From Piezodorus guildinii (taxonomy: Eukaryota > Arthropoda > Insecta > Hemiptera > Pentatomidae): a stretch of 64,000 nucleotides of DNA. Numbering within the stretch: position 1 is the first letter of the stretch; each line of letters begins with the position of its first letter. Position numbers and translations under genes: made by a program. The stretch lies in contig CM041298.1 of the NCBI GenBank assembly GCA_023052935.1, positions 21,066,871 through 21,130,870 on the forward strand, read 5' to 3'. Shown here one piece after another: positions 55,401 through 64,000 of this stretch. The notes under the pieces were generated by a model. It had not been told where the DNA came from and did not search any database. It saw only the letters and a list, made by a program, of their open reading frames with translations.

Positions 55401-55735
55401 TCAACGACATAACCCAGTTGAAGGAGAATTTTGATCCCTTCTGGTCCAACGAATGAGGTGGTTGAACCAGGGTCAAATAGGGCCAAGTAATTCAACTCTC
55501 TTCGGCACTGTTTTCCTATTTGGAAAACCATGTAAAGCTGTTTAGGGAACGATACGGGATAAAGAGGTACGGTAAAATTTTCTAAAGAATTCGAGGCGAC
55601 ATTTGAGGAAACGAGATCAGATTTAGCGGTACAAAAAGGTATACGATACGGAACGGTATTTAGTGGGTCAGCTAAAACTGTAGGAATAGGAATGACCCTC
55701 ACTTCCGATTCCCTCGCCCATTTCCCGGAGTACAT
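52427..55735 (-). CDS. pol: Gypsy pol: protease, reverse transcriptase, RNase H, integrase
   Basis: 1102 codons counted from the ATG at 55735. This ATG lies in the overlap with gag, and translation probably enters by -1 frameshift at 55720-55726. Order: aspartic protease with FDPGSTTSFVG near 86-96; RT with KVMPFGLTNSPATFQRLA near 375 and catalytic FLDDI at 403-407; RNase H with QTDASDTGLGAVL near 548 and ITDHASLKWLL near 615; integrase with a zinc-binding HLGIDK...CELCQ segment near 763-795, first Asp in VDIMGPYP near 826, second in SDNAKNF near 884, Glu in NPTERS near 919; basic C-terminal tail. Order RT-RNase H-integrase is Ty3/Gypsy. No stops. Confidence 0.95.
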   Translation of the reverse strand: MYSGKWARESEVRVIPIPTVLADPLNTVPYRIPFCTAKSDLVSSNVASNSLENFTVPLYPVSFPKQLYMVFQIGKQCRRELNYLALFDPGSTTSFVGPEGIKILLQLGYVVEEIPEFNICVANGSTSIVDKIFSIPITVGGRSYNIILYALTSLPFMFLFGLDFIVNSNMCMNFREATWWFQDDPSHKFSFRQDVPIEGRETSICGINSLSSSEKLDLDKIVSEGLLTLQDSPGLTTRIRHKIDVMGAQPIKQRSYHYSPKVLEAMYQELDRMLEEGLVEPCQSPWSSPVVMVRKGSGYRFCIDFRKVNEVTCKDSYPMPNMTSLLDGLRQARYLSKFDLKQAFLQVPLADESSKEITAFTVPGRGLFRFKVMPFGLTNSPATFQRLADAIFGPELYPYVVVFLDDILVCTPTFKLHLDMLQKVFRRLKASGLRINPDKCKFGCKEVRYLGYLVNSEGLSVDPDKVSSITSIPPPTNVGQLRRFLGMAGWYRRFIKDFSAVVSPLTSLLKRKAKWIWSGEQEASFNALKSALTEAPILARPDFEQPFQLQTDASDTGLGAVLTQIQDGEERVIAFCSRTLSPAERNYTVTEKECLAVLFGIEKNRHYLEGYSFTVITDHASLKWLLNLKNPSGRLARWALRLQPYNYKVEYRKGKLNTVADALSRIAAITVLSTGIDHGSSSNDISSSGTPISSDEWYDQKFYRVQKFPEFHHGWLIKDGQLLYHRKNSLKGELEDPSEEWKVVVPRHLRRSIIYDNHDLPQSGHLGIDKTFSRVSRLYYWPGLYSDISQYVRQCELCQKVKPRNTPPRGLMYPRYNKQPWEIVSVDIMGPYPRSTKGNVYLLVFVDLFSRWVELCPIRKATSSVIVSKLKSRILYRYGAPRKLISDNAKNFVSNLVDEVAKEFGIKRETTPLYHSQANPTERSNRNIKQLIVTYLGKKHQRWDEKLGEIQFALNSAVQDSTKFSPAFLNFGRELRPLHQVLEGDILAAREEEQTRWAAKVAKLPEVHHVAEENSLKASINQSSRYNLRRRKDRFHPGDQVLKMTFQLSSAADKLAAKLNPKYEGPYTVVSVTGGGSCKLRDQNGKFVGLWHPSKLKLFQTT

Positions 55736-57048
55736 TTAGGGCAAGCGTGAATGGAAACTCCTGGGTTACCACAACGATAGCAGAACAACTTACGAGGTAG
55801 CGAACATCTGGAATATACATGTGGTCCACCACAATTCCAGCAATTTAATTTCTTAGCTGTTAGAGCTGGCTGTAAGTCTTTTGAGATGTTTTTATTGTCA
55901 ACGATTGATTCAGAACTATTTCTGGATCGTACTTTGGTCGATGGGGATAACCTTTCCATACAACCAACTGACTCGGTTTTCATTCGTTCGAATTCGGGGT
56001 TACAATTTGATTTGTCGGCAGAAGCGTCAGAATCTGTTGGCACCGAGGAACCCGAAGGTAAAATACTATATATTCCCGAGGATTCTTTCTTATACTGCCT
56101 ATTTGTAGTGGGATTCGTAAATCGGGATTTCTCTTTTCCATTCGGTTTTTCCGCTCGGCCTTCTTGAGCCATCATCTCGGAGATTCTAGATCGTTCCGTG
56201 ACGAAATTTATTAAGTCCCTATAAGAGGGAATCTCAGTCGACTTTATCCGCTCTTCGAACGATCTTCTGGTCCCTGGGTCTAAATTGGTGAGGGCTAAAT
56301 GAAGTTTAATGAAGTCCCCCATATCTTCGATGCCTAAAGCCGATAGGGCGGAAAAATTATTTTCATGTTCGGATAAAAATCTTTGCAAATTATTTGCGGA
56401 CGAATTGTTTAGAGGGGTGAAATCCAACACTCTTTTAATGTAAAATCGGGCTAGCCGTCTTTTATTTTGATAACGAGCAACTACCGCATCATAGGCTAGG
56501 GAATAATTACTTTCCTCTAATGCGAACCCCGAGATAAGGGACAAAGCTTCCCCGCGTAAACTACTTCTTAGATAATGGAATTTTCTTATGGTCGATAAAG
56601 ATTTCTCTCTATGAACCATAGAATCAAAAAGAGAATAGAACTCATTCCAGTCTTCCAATTTCCCCGAGAATGTCGGTAAATCAATTCTTGGTAGCTCCTG
56701 AGGAACAGAGTAAGTAGGGGTAGAAAAAACATCAGGTTTCTTTTCCGTGGGAGTACACGTTTTAATTAATTTATAATAATTCGCCTTAGTGGTGTCGACT
56801 AAATCGAAAAATGAATTTTGTACAGCTGAGGTTTCGACCTTGTCCTTAGTACCCGTCACGGTTGAGTTGTATTCACGGATTTTGGACTGGATCTTTTCAA
56901 AACGCGACTCGTAATTGACCAGCCTATCATAAACTGGTTTAAAATCAACTACTGTATCAACACTCAAGGAGTTTGATTTAGTAAAAATGTTCTGAACTGC
57001 AGCAAATATGTCCTCCCGTTCCGATATCAAGACGTCGGGATTACCCAT
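55699..57048 (-). CDS. gag: gag of the Gypsy element (DUF1759-like core, zinc knuckle)
   Basis: 449 codons. The N-terminal third is acidic/helical. Residues about 120-215 contain LPTFSGKLEDWNEFYSLFDS, LSTIRKFHYLRSSLRGEAL and RYQNKRRLARFYIKRVL, a pattern I associate with the DUF1759 gag core usual in BEL/Pao elements. Near the C-terminus there is one CCHC-like knuckle, CWNCGGPHVYSRC, and a degenerate second, CYRCGNPGVSIHAC. The stop at 55699 lies 37 nt inside pol, in the relative frame needed for -1 shifting. Role: capsid and nucleocapsid of the intracellular particle. Confidence 0.9.
   Translation of the reverse strand: MGNPDVLISEREDIFAAVQNIFTKSNSLSVDTVVDFKPVYDRLVNYESRFEKIQSKIREYNSTVTGTKDKVETSAVQNSFFDLVDTTKANYYKLIKTCTPTEKKPDVFSTPTYSVPQELPRIDLPTFSGKLEDWNEFYSLFDSMVHREKSLSTIRKFHYLRSSLRGEALSLISGFALEESNYSLAYDAVVARYQNKRRLARFYIKRVLDFTPLNNSSANNLQRFLSEHENNFSALSALGIEDMGDFIKLHLALTNLDPGTRRSFEERIKSTEIPSYRDLINFVTERSRISEMMAQEGRAEKPNGKEKSRFTNPTTNRQYKKESSGIYSILPSGSSVPTDSDASADKSNCNPEFERMKTESVGCMERLSPSTKVRSRNSSESIVDNKNISKDLQPALTAKKLNCWNCGGPHVYSRCSLPRKLFCYRCGNPGVSIHACPKCTPGNGRGNRK
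55720..55726 (-). promoter_or_regulatory. -1 ribosomal frameshift slippery site
   Basis: Minus strand GGGAAAT, in gag phase G|GGA|AAT, i.e. the canonical X XXY YYZ heptamer. After slipping, the next codons (TGG GCG AGG GAA) are pol. No downstream pseudoknot was evaluated. Confidence 0.72.
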
Positions 57049-58213
57049 TATGGCAAAGCAAACAAAACGTAAAAAATTTAAAAACAGAAATAAACTAGCA
57101 CTCTGGAAACCGATAATAGAACCAGGAGAAAATTTTCCTTTAAGATAAAATAAAATAAATTCCTACTTTAAGGCAATTAAAATAAAAACCTGTAAAAAGA
57201 TTAAACAAAATATAATTTAAATTAAATTAAACTCGGTAAGCGTCCTTTACAAATTCAAGGTACAAGTTGAATAACAGGAAAACAAAGTCTTAAAACTTAT
57301 ATGAACCTATCAAAACAAAAGTTTAAGAAATAAATTAATGAGACAAATAACAATTATTCTCAAACTCTAATTAATCTAAATTTTGATTAATAAGATACCT
57401 TATAAAAAACAAAAAATTATTTTGTACAAAAAATTATTTTCTCTGTTATCTAAAGTTATTTACAAAAAAAAATAAAATATTGTTATTATAATAATAATTC
57501 TTATCAACCACAAAATTCATAATTATTAAATCTTAATTAAATACAAGTAAATAAAATCCTAATTTGAAACCTTTTAGTTCGAGATTTTAATTAAAATAAA
57601 ACAGTCTAAATTTACTAAAACAGTTTAATAAACGTTACTTTTAAATAAAAAATTTTAATCAATATAGAAATATTTTGTATTAAATAACACAAGAAACTTT
57701 TACGGAAGATATATTACCATAAAAAATTAAATGTTTTTCCTTCCTAATTAGAACTATATAGAAATATTTTGTCGATACCATAAAGTTTTACGGAATATAT
57801 TACAATTTTTAAAATAAAAATAAAAATAAAATGTTTTCTTCTTAATTAGAACAATATAGAAATATTTTGGTCGATACAATAAAGTTTTACGGAATATATT
57901 ACAATTTTTAAAATAAAAATAAAAATAAAATGTTTTCTTCTTAATTAGAACAATATAGAAATATTTTGTCGATACAATAAAGTTTTACGGAATATATTAC
58001 AATTTTTAAAATAAAAAAAAAATAAAATGTTTTCCTTCGATACGATAATCATAAAAGTCTTAACTTTGTTGATGCAATTGACTATACCTAATACCATGCT
58101 TGCGAATTACTGCAATGCAAATAGTGTCACTTAATTCTTCCAATGTATTATTCATTTCCTTTTAACAAAAAATAACCATTAAAGTCAGCACTTAACTTAA
58201 AAAATTGTCCTTG
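57049..58213 (-). other. Long AT-rich 5' leader of the Gypsy element
   Basis: Between PBS and gag start. Non-coding, about 1.16 kb, containing the tandem repeat described separately. Confidence 0.7.
57731..58025. repeat. Three tandem units of about 99 bp in the Gypsy leader
   Basis: Units start ATGTTTT-C-TTC at 57731, 57831 and 57930, with a partial fourth at 58026. Each contains AATATAGAAATATTTTG, TCGATAC and TTTTACGGAATATATTAC. A more diverged unit precedes them (57655-57730). Confidence 0.88.
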
Positions 58214-58231
58214 TCCTGGTCTCGGGCGCCA
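58214..58231 (-). other. Primer binding site
   Basis: Minus strand TGGCGCCCGAGACCAGGA, 6 nt inside the 5' LTR edge. TGGCGCCC matches the 3' end of a lysine-type tRNA; the rest does not let me fix the isoacceptor. Confidence 0.7.
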
Positions 58232-58237
58232 TAGATT

Positions 58238-58699
58238 TGTGACATGGTTTTACGGTTAAGGTCCAGGTTCTTAGAAAATAAAATTATTAACGATCTTCTA
58301 CTTTATTTCCTTTGTGGCATACAAGCATACGGCAAAACATATTCTTCGTAACACCAACTAAAATTAATTAAATAATAATCAGTTTTAAAAATAAAAAAGG
58401 AAATAATATCAAATAATCTTCAAAGTAAAGTTAACAGAGGATGCTTACCGCTGGGTATATTTTAAATATATATATGACGGAAGAAAATTAAATAAAAATA
58501 TCCTTATACTGCTCCCTGCTAACTCGGTACTTCCATACATGGATACGTTACGAGACTTTCTACCGGAATGGCCTAAGATCGCGGAATTCCGGTACCTCCA
58601 CGGTACTTCCTAGGCGGCGACACTGTACTTTCCATATGTTGGCTCAAGTTTAAAACACCGGGCGGACGAAACCGAGCGGGAAAATTAAAACTTGTTACA
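58238..58699 (-). repeat. 5' LTR of the Gypsy element
   Basis: Same 462 bp as 51940-52401. Transcription would run leftwards from here. Confidence 0.94.
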
Positions 58700-58703
58700 C
58701 TAC

Positions 58704-60240
58704 TAAATAGTTACCACCGTAAGCGATTGCCCTTTCCCAGCAGCTTGGAAGGTCCATTGTCCCTTTTTTCCAAAAATCACTGTTCTTACTCCCGAAGAAC
58801 AATAAAAGTTCTGTTTTAACGTCATATTCTGAAGATTAGGATTTCTCGTAGAAAATTTTCGAGAGAACGGAAAAGATGAAAATCCGAAGGAGCAATGTCA
58901 GAAGAGTACGGCGGGTAAAACCTCCCATCTTTTGCTGAGTTCTTAAAGACACATGGGGCTAGCGTTGTCTTGGTGGAATAGCACTCCTTTCCGATTTGCC
59001 CACTCTGGCCGTTTCTCTTCAATCGCTGCCTTAAATCGATCTAAATGGGCGCAGTGAAAGACCGTATTTATAGTTTGGTTTTGTGCAAGGAGCTCAAAAT
59101 GTATGGGTCCCTTTCAATCCCACCAAATACTGAGCATCACCTTTCTTGGATGGAAGCCGTCATTTGGTGTGGCGAGCGGCGTCGTTCCAGACAACCCCCA
59201 ATTTTTTTTTCAGCTGGTTTTATTAATGTAGAGAATCTATTTTTCGTCATAAGTAACAACTCGTTTCAAAAATGGATTCTCCATATATTTTTTTTCAGCA
59301 GCAAATCGCGTTATGAAATTCTTTCAATAAGGTTCCTTTCACTGAGACTATGGGGAACCCAAACGTAGTAACGACAGACGTATCCGGTCTTCTTTAGATG
59401 ATCAAAAACGGTCGATTTACCGGCTCTTAACTTCGTAGCTATCTCATGGACAGTAATTAGTGGATTTGTTTGTGATGACCGTCAATTTATCCTAGACGTC
59501 AAAAGTTGAACTCCGGCCAGCCCGGGCCTTGTCTTTCAAATTGAAATCTCCTAATCTAAACCGCGAAAACCACTTCTGAACTGTACTTCTTCTTCTTCTT
59601 CTGGCACTACAGACCGAAGAGGTCCTTGGCCTGCCTCAACAAAGCCTGCCACAGTCCTCTATCCTCCACTATACGGATGCCCGCGCGCCGCATATCCTCC
59701 AGAACCTTGTCTCTCCATCGCGCTCTTGGCCTCCCCTTTTTTCGTGTGGCTAAGATTGTTCCTTGGTAGGTCTTCTTCACCTGCCTGTCCTCACTGATCC
59801 TGTTCAAATGTCCATACCACCTTTACCTATTCATCCTTATGGCGTCAGATAAGCGCAGCCCATTAAATAATCATTAATTTCTCTGTTTTTTCTCATGCGC
59901 CATCTCCCATCACCCTCAGACACGCCTCCATAGATCCTTCGCAACACCTTCCTTTCAAATCTATCAAGCCTTTTAGTTGTTTTTAAGAATCCATTATTCA
60001 CTGCCATAGGTTACCACTGGTCTTATAAGGGTTTTGTACATATGAATCTTAGTGGCACGGGAATAGTCTGAACTGTACTATCAGCAATTAAATCGCTGCC
60101 ATACACAGCACGAATCTTTCTTTCAGTTTGGGATGCGTTTTTCCCTTTTTTAAAGAAGAACAGCATATTATGCCGAAAATGAACTGAATCGTCACTCATG
60201 TTGGTTTGAATTAACTACACTACTGAACCTTAATAAAGAC
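58704..60240 (-). pseudogene. mariner transposase pseudogene, hit by Gypsy and by a LINE
   Basis: The minus strand starts near 60198 (MSDDSVHFRHNMLFFFKKGK, then KIRAVYGSDLIADSTVQ) and continues after the LINE at 59575 (WFSRFRLGDFNLKDKARAGR). Decayed blocks follow down to 58822 (YSSDIAPSDFHLFRSL, last catalytic Asp kept). Many stops. The 3' end continues left of the Gypsy at about 51900-51939. The TIRs were not resolved. Confidence 0.8.
59588..60066 (-). mobile_element. LINE 3' fragment inserted in the mariner, 13-bp target duplication
   Basis: TCTGAACTGTACT flanks both sides (59575-59587, 60067-60079). The minus strand encodes ATRKKGRPRARWRDKVLEDM and a W...LRQAKDLFGL end (frame 59607-59807), the C-terminal tail of an RTE/related LINE. 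The 3' tail is (GAA)n (TTC on plus at 59588-59600). Confidence 0.85.
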
Positions 60241-60494
60241 GAATTCAGTGTATAAACATAGGATATTCCATAATGTTTAAATGCATATAAAGAAACGTTA
60301 GCTTTGTGATTCATTTTAGTAGAAAAAATTAAAGGTAAATTGTGTTTTAAAAATCTCTACGAACTTTTCGGACAACCAAATATCAAAATAATAGTCAATA
60401 ACTATTTAATTAAACCGCAAAACCAGTGCACTTTGCAATTACAAATTTCCGGAAGATCTTTTTCATTCATTAGTACTATGCCCGATGTATCATG

Positions 60495-60496
<2 letters not shown>

Positions 60497-60555
<59 letters not shown>

Positions 60556-60590
60556 AGAGAGAGTGAGGGAGAGAGAGAGAATGAGAGAAA
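60497..60590. repeat. (TA)n followed by (GA)n microsatellite
   Basis: About 56 bp TA then about 30 bp GA-rich. Confidence 0.93.
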
Positions 60591-61203
60591 AAACTGATTG
60601 AAAAAATATATATGTTTATTTAATATAGATTCCATAAAAAATATTAATATTTTTCTTCATTAATTACTTCCGTTATATATGATTATAACAACCAAAAATG
60701 GAGCATTTACAAAGTAAATAAAGAAGATAATTGCTGTTTAATTCCCCTTGGGAGAGAGAACCAGCCTGCGTGGCTTCTTATCTCGGCTGCTCAGGTCTCG
60801 CCTTATCGAAGCAAAGGCTACACACGATCGCACCCAGTAGTCTTCCTTCTATATCATTCCAGGGCTGGCATAGGACCAAGGAGGGCAAGGAGGTATTTCT
60901 TCTCCATCTACAGGAGTCTAACCTTCTTGTCATAGGTCGTATATATCATGACAAGTAATATGATCAATCATTCGAGGCGTAAACCTTGGTCTAAGGTCAT
61001 AAACGCCTATAGTTCCTTTTAATTAAAATAATTAAATCAAAATTAATAACTTAAGCTTAAAATAATAGTAATAATAATAAGATAAAATAATTTATAAAAT
61101 TGAAGTGAATTAAAATACTATATTTTATAAAATAATAGGTGACTCTTAAGAAACCTGAACAGCGCCGAAATATTGTATTCATTATCGGAGAGTATGGAGG
61201 ATA
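60591..61203. other. Gene-free stretch with an unassigned GC-richer block
   Basis: 60735-60960 is less AT-rich and carries a 75-codon frame without recognised domains; an AATAATAATAA tail-like run follows near 61065-61080. Possibly an unknown retroposon 3' end, not supported further. Confidence 0.35.
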
Positions 61204-62471
61204 CGTGGGTTAATCAAATATAAACGAGCCTTTTTGTCCTGGAAACCCAGTGAAGGTGCGGAAACGTTCTCGCGTTTAGAGGTGTTGGGTAGGGATGCCA
61301 GGAGTGGGGGAAGCAGGCGGGCGCATGCCCTCGAACTCACCAGTTACCATCGTGACGATGTCTGAGCAGGATGTTCCCCCCTCGATTGCGCAACGTATTA
61401 TTATCAAATTTCTTGCTGCTGAAGGTGTAAAACCGGCTGAAATCTTGAGAAGGTTGACAGTACAGTTTGGGGAAGAGACACCTTCTCGTGCCGAAGTGTT
61501 TGCATGGCATAAACAGTTTGTGGAGGGTAGTGATCGTGTTCAGAATGAAAGCCATGACCGCAGACCCCGCTCAAGCATCACAGCAGACAACATCAGCCGT
61601 GTTCGACAGCTTATTGAAGGTGACGGACGTACCTAACTACCAGTGCCATTGCAAGTGAGGTTGGGATAAGCTATGGAAGTACTTTTTCCATACCCACAGA
61701 AGAGCTAGGGTTTCGTAAGGTGTGTGCCAGGTGGGTTCCTCGACTTCTCACACCTGAGCAGAAGCTGAAACGTTTGCAGGTCTGTGAAGGTCTTCTTGCA
61801 AGATTTCAGGCTGAGGGAGCCTCATTTCTCACTCACATTATCACGTGTGATGAAACGTGTGTGCACCATTACACCTCTGAATCAAAACAAGCGAGTATGG
61901 AGTGGAGACTGAAAGGGGAACCTGGACCAGTGAAAGGCCAGTCACGGCTGTCAGCTGGGAAGGTTTTGGCTTCCGTGATTTGGACCAGCGTGGCTTGCTG
62001 CATCTTGATTTTTTGCATGAACGCAGGGCTATCAATGCCGCAAACTACTGCAACATTTTGAATGATGTCAGACTTGCATATCACCGCAAAAGAAGGGATC
62101 TACCGATGAGAGAAGTGATTCTTCTTCAGGACAATGCTCGCCCGCATTCTGCGGCCCTGACGAGAGAAAAATTGGAACACCCTCCCTACAGTCCAGACTT
62201 ATCCCCATGTGACTTTCACCTCTTTGGCCCACTCAAGGAAGCTTTGGGAGGTCAGAGATTCGTCAGTGATTATGAGGTTGAAGCCTACGTGCTCAATTGG
62301 CTGAAGACACAACCTACTTCATTCTATGAGCACGGGAGCGGAAAATTACTTATGCGCTGGGAAAAATGTATTTCCAAATCAGGAGGCTATGTAAAAAAAT
62401 AAGGTATACTTTTCTTTGTGTTCAAAGTAAAAATTAAAAAATAAGTCTCGTTTATATTTTATTCACCCACG
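61204..62471 (+). mobile_element. mariner element with 30-bp TIRs
   Basis: TA at 61202-61203 and 62472-62473. The left end CGTGGGTTAATCAAATATAA and the reverse of the right end CGTGGGTGAATAAAATATAA continue as matching TIRs. Length 1268 bp is that of full mariners. Confidence 0.92.
61358..62402 (+). pseudogene. mariner transposase, two frameshifts and a short active-site deletion
   Basis: Starts MSEQDVPPSIAQRIIIKFLA (61358), then an HTH domain ending VRQLIEGDGRT with a stop near 61634. The second frame (61720 on) has ITCDETCVHHY with the first catalytic Asp. The third frame (from about 61960) has LLQDNARPH (second Asp) and YSPDLSPCDFHLF (third Asp). Between the last two Asp residues there are 26 residues rather than the 34 usual for mariner; the GW-containing linker is missing. 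C-terminus MRWEKCISKSGGYVKK. Not functional as it stands. Confidence 0.9.
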
Positions 62472-62477
62472 TATATT

Positions 62478-62690
62478 AGGTCTGAGTCCAAATTTGTTTA
62501 AACTTGTCCAGAAAAGGGCATTCTTCTAAAATGTGGCTGATAGCTAGGATATTATTACAGTGTTGGCACTTAGGTGGTGGTCGTTTGGCAATCTAGGAGA
62601 TCATTGCCAACGATTCCTCACCACGATCGAATGGAACTTTCGTGAGAAATTCTTTCCTCGTCCAGAGGTTCATTAAATAAGTATATAGAA
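62478..62690 (-). mobile_element. LINE ORF2 C-terminal zinc-knuckle fragment
   Basis: The minus strand gives KVPFDRGEESLAMIS, then KRPPPKCQHCNNILAISHIL and EECPFLDKFKQIWTQ: the CxxC...HxxxxC tail after the RNase H region of I/Jockey-type LINEs. Confidence 0.65.
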
Positions 62691-62773
62691 ATGTATAATG
62701 AAATAAATTACACTCAAAGGCAATAATTATTTTTTATACAAGAAAACGTCTTTTTTTTTTGGAGATAAGTTAG

Positions 62774-63050
62774 TTGAGGGTGCAGTCAAATTAACTCACG
62801 ATTAAGTATAAACTTAATTTAATAGTGCATACGTTTCGGGATAAATTTTAGGCTTTCTGGCTATACAATAAAAGATAACAACCAGTATGAGCATACAATA
62901 TATGCTATATATAGATAACTTCAAAAAGATAATAATTAGAAGAAATTATAAACAAAATGATGCAGTAGTGACCGTAATTGATAAATATTATAATAATTAG
63001 AAAAAAAAATGCAAAGGAAATTTAATAATTAGATATGGTGATGATGATAT
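62774..63050 (-). mobile_element. Penelope-like pseudo-LTR remnant
   Basis: Matches 28180-28340 (GGTGCAGTCAAATTAACTCA, AAACTTAATTTAATAGTG, TACGTTTCGG, AAGATAACAACCAG). The hammerhead core is partly deleted (TTTAGGCTTTCTGGC). Confidence 0.65.
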
Positions 63051-63056
63051 AGTTAG

Positions 63057-63280
63057 ATAAAATAGAATTACACATTTAAAACAAGTGCTATTTTAATTAT
63101 GTGCCTACGTTTCGGCCTTCATTGTGGGCCTTCATCAGGGTTGACTCTGAGACGGTGTCTAAAGAAGTGGCTTTTAGACAGCGTCTCAGAGTCAACCCTG
63201 ACGAAAGCCCACAATGTAGGCCTAAACGTCGGCAAATAATTAAAAATGGCACTTGTTTTAAATGTGTAATTCTATTTTAT
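63057..63280. mobile_element. Small Penelope-like foldback
   Basis: The left arm AATAGAATTACACATTTAAA (63062) is the reverse complement of TTTAAATGTGTAATTCTATT (63258). The arms continue through hammerhead motifs to a centre near 63165 (GACGGTGTCTAAAG/CTTTTAGACAGCGTC). Target duplication not found. Confidence 0.72.
63104..63148 (-). ncRNA. Hammerhead ribozyme motif, left arm
   Basis: Minus strand CTGATGA, extra A, GGCC/GGCC stem II with loop CACAATGAA, GAAAC, GTA, GGC. The core is intact. The right-arm version (63190-63236) has CTGACGA and TAAAC, so is probably dead. Confidence 0.62.
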
Positions 63281-63876
63281 GAACGCACCCCTAACCATCT
63301 TCCTCATCTTAAAACTTTTTAGTACTCTCACAAAATGTAAAACATCATAAAATTTAAAAAAATATATATTAACATTAATAAAAATGTGAATCATTATAAA
63401 ATCAAAGAAAACTAACCATCAGACCCGCCCGAACTTCGCACGTGTGCAATTTTAACGAGGTGTCATTTATGTTCCAAAAAGCTCTTTTGACCGATTTAGC
63501 AATTATCGACTTATGAGTTATAGTTTGCCGTAACAAAAACTGCAATCGGATTAATTTTATTTATCTTTTACTTAAAAGTGAAGCCGAGATAACAGAAAAT
63601 TTAGTTTTCTACATAAATAAACTTGATTGGTATGTGTGTATTAAAAAAATATAGAAATAACAAACTTTCCTACCCTATTGGGTTTATTACTATTTCCAAC
63701 GGTATATTATATGCCTATATTACTACTTATAGAGGAAATAATGTTATAAATGATGGCGGAAACCGTATCAAAACCCGTCTTGTGGTTTAAAAGGTGTTAG
63801 CGGAAACCTATCATCATTATCATTTTATGTATATAGAGATAGGGAGTTCAAAAGTTTACGGGCTTACAGCGTTATA
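63281..63876. other. Gene-free stretch
   Basis: A weak match to the palindrome-ended repeat (TTCCAACGGTATATTATATG near 63696) is the only thing recognised. Confidence 0.4.
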
Positions 63877-64000
63877 TTGGGTTGTGTCACATGAAATGTC
63901 CATTTTCAAGGTAAAGGATATTTATTAAAAATACGATTTGAAAACAAGATAATTTTTTTCGAATTATTTACCCTCTTTTTCTACACATTTTTCCCAACGT
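63877..64000 (-). mobile_element. mariner, second copy of the 1769 family, cut by window end
   Basis: TA then TTGGGTTGTGTCACATGAAA and onwards, nearly identical to 1769-1890 (tail of the transposase gene on the minus strand). Continues past the window. Confidence 0.9.

Larger units (their letters stand above)
51940..58699 (-). mobile_element. Complete Ty3/Gypsy LTR retrotransposon
   Basis: 462-bp LTRs (51940-52401 and 58238-58699), starting TGTGACATGG and ending TTGTTACA on the plus strand. CTAC target duplication at 51936-51939 and 58700-58703. PBS and PPT lie next to the LTRs; gag and pol are both open. The LTRs differ at 2 of 462 positions, so insertion was recent. No envelope-like ORF between pol and the 3' LTR. 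It inserted into the 3' end of an older mariner. Confidence 0.95.

Noticed and set aside
52427..57048. Endogenous retrovirus with envelope
   Set aside because: No ORF of size between pol and the 3' LTR and no signal peptide or membrane-anchor frame; treated as an envelope-less Gypsy retrotransposon.
57731..58025. CRISPR or satellite array
   Set aside because: Contiguous 99-bp units with no spacers, confined to the Gypsy leader.

Overview
This is an AT-rich eukaryotic window, most likely from an insect or other arthropod. The evidence is spliced exons with GT/AG junctions, abundant (TA)n, (CA)n and (TC)n microsatellites, tRNA-headed SINEs, and the mix of mariner, Jockey/CR1-like, RTE-like and RLE-type LINEs, Penelope-like, Helitron and Ty3/Gypsy elements. 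There are no bacterial-type operons. Order and species cannot be read from the sequence.

The only host gene I can support is a plus-strand acid sphingomyelinase-like phosphodiesterase (SMPDL3 family). Three consecutive internal exons lie at 32091-32277, 43988-44100 and 46950-47125. Their splice phases match (1, 0, then 2 leaving the last). The upstream metallophosphoesterase half and the C-terminal exon are not visible. Both introns seen (11.7 kb and 2.8 kb) are filled with transposon debris.

Layout. 1-8.1 kb: nested LINE, mariner, SINE and Helitron remnants. 8.68-17.92 kb: one composite Penelope-like element (an inverted 5'-truncated arm, a tandem pseudo-LTR, and a nearly intact copy with RT and GIY-YIG domains), with a matching 13-14 bp target duplication on both outer sides and hammerhead ribozyme motifs in every pseudo-LTR. 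18-32 kb: palindrome-ended repeats, LINE fragments, two SINEs and an 848-bp foldback built of Penelope pseudo-LTRs. 32-47 kb: the host gene with its repeat-filled introns, including a LINE with a 771-codon ORF lodged inside a (TC)n tract. 47-51 kb: a second Penelope foldback and Jockey-like fragments. 51.94-58.70 kb: a complete minus-strand Ty3/Gypsy retrotransposon with 462-bp LTRs differing at 2 sites, 4-bp target duplication, PBS, PPT, gag and pol joined at a -1 slippery site. It sits inside an older mariner that was also hit by a LINE. 61.2-62.5 kb: another mariner with 30-bp TIRs. The window ends in a second copy of the mariner seen at 1.77 kb.

The most interesting material is the Penelope-like system. 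Independent insertions (8684, 28139, 47568) share the same architecture: outward-facing 3' pseudo-LTRs in inverted orientation, a one-sided extension of about 32 nt, target duplications of 10-14 bp, and hammerhead-like cores that all carry one extra nucleotide between the CUGANGA box and stem II. A second notable family is a 0.9-kb palindrome-ended repeat with asymmetric terminal inverted repeats, resembling Helentron-associated non-autonomous elements.
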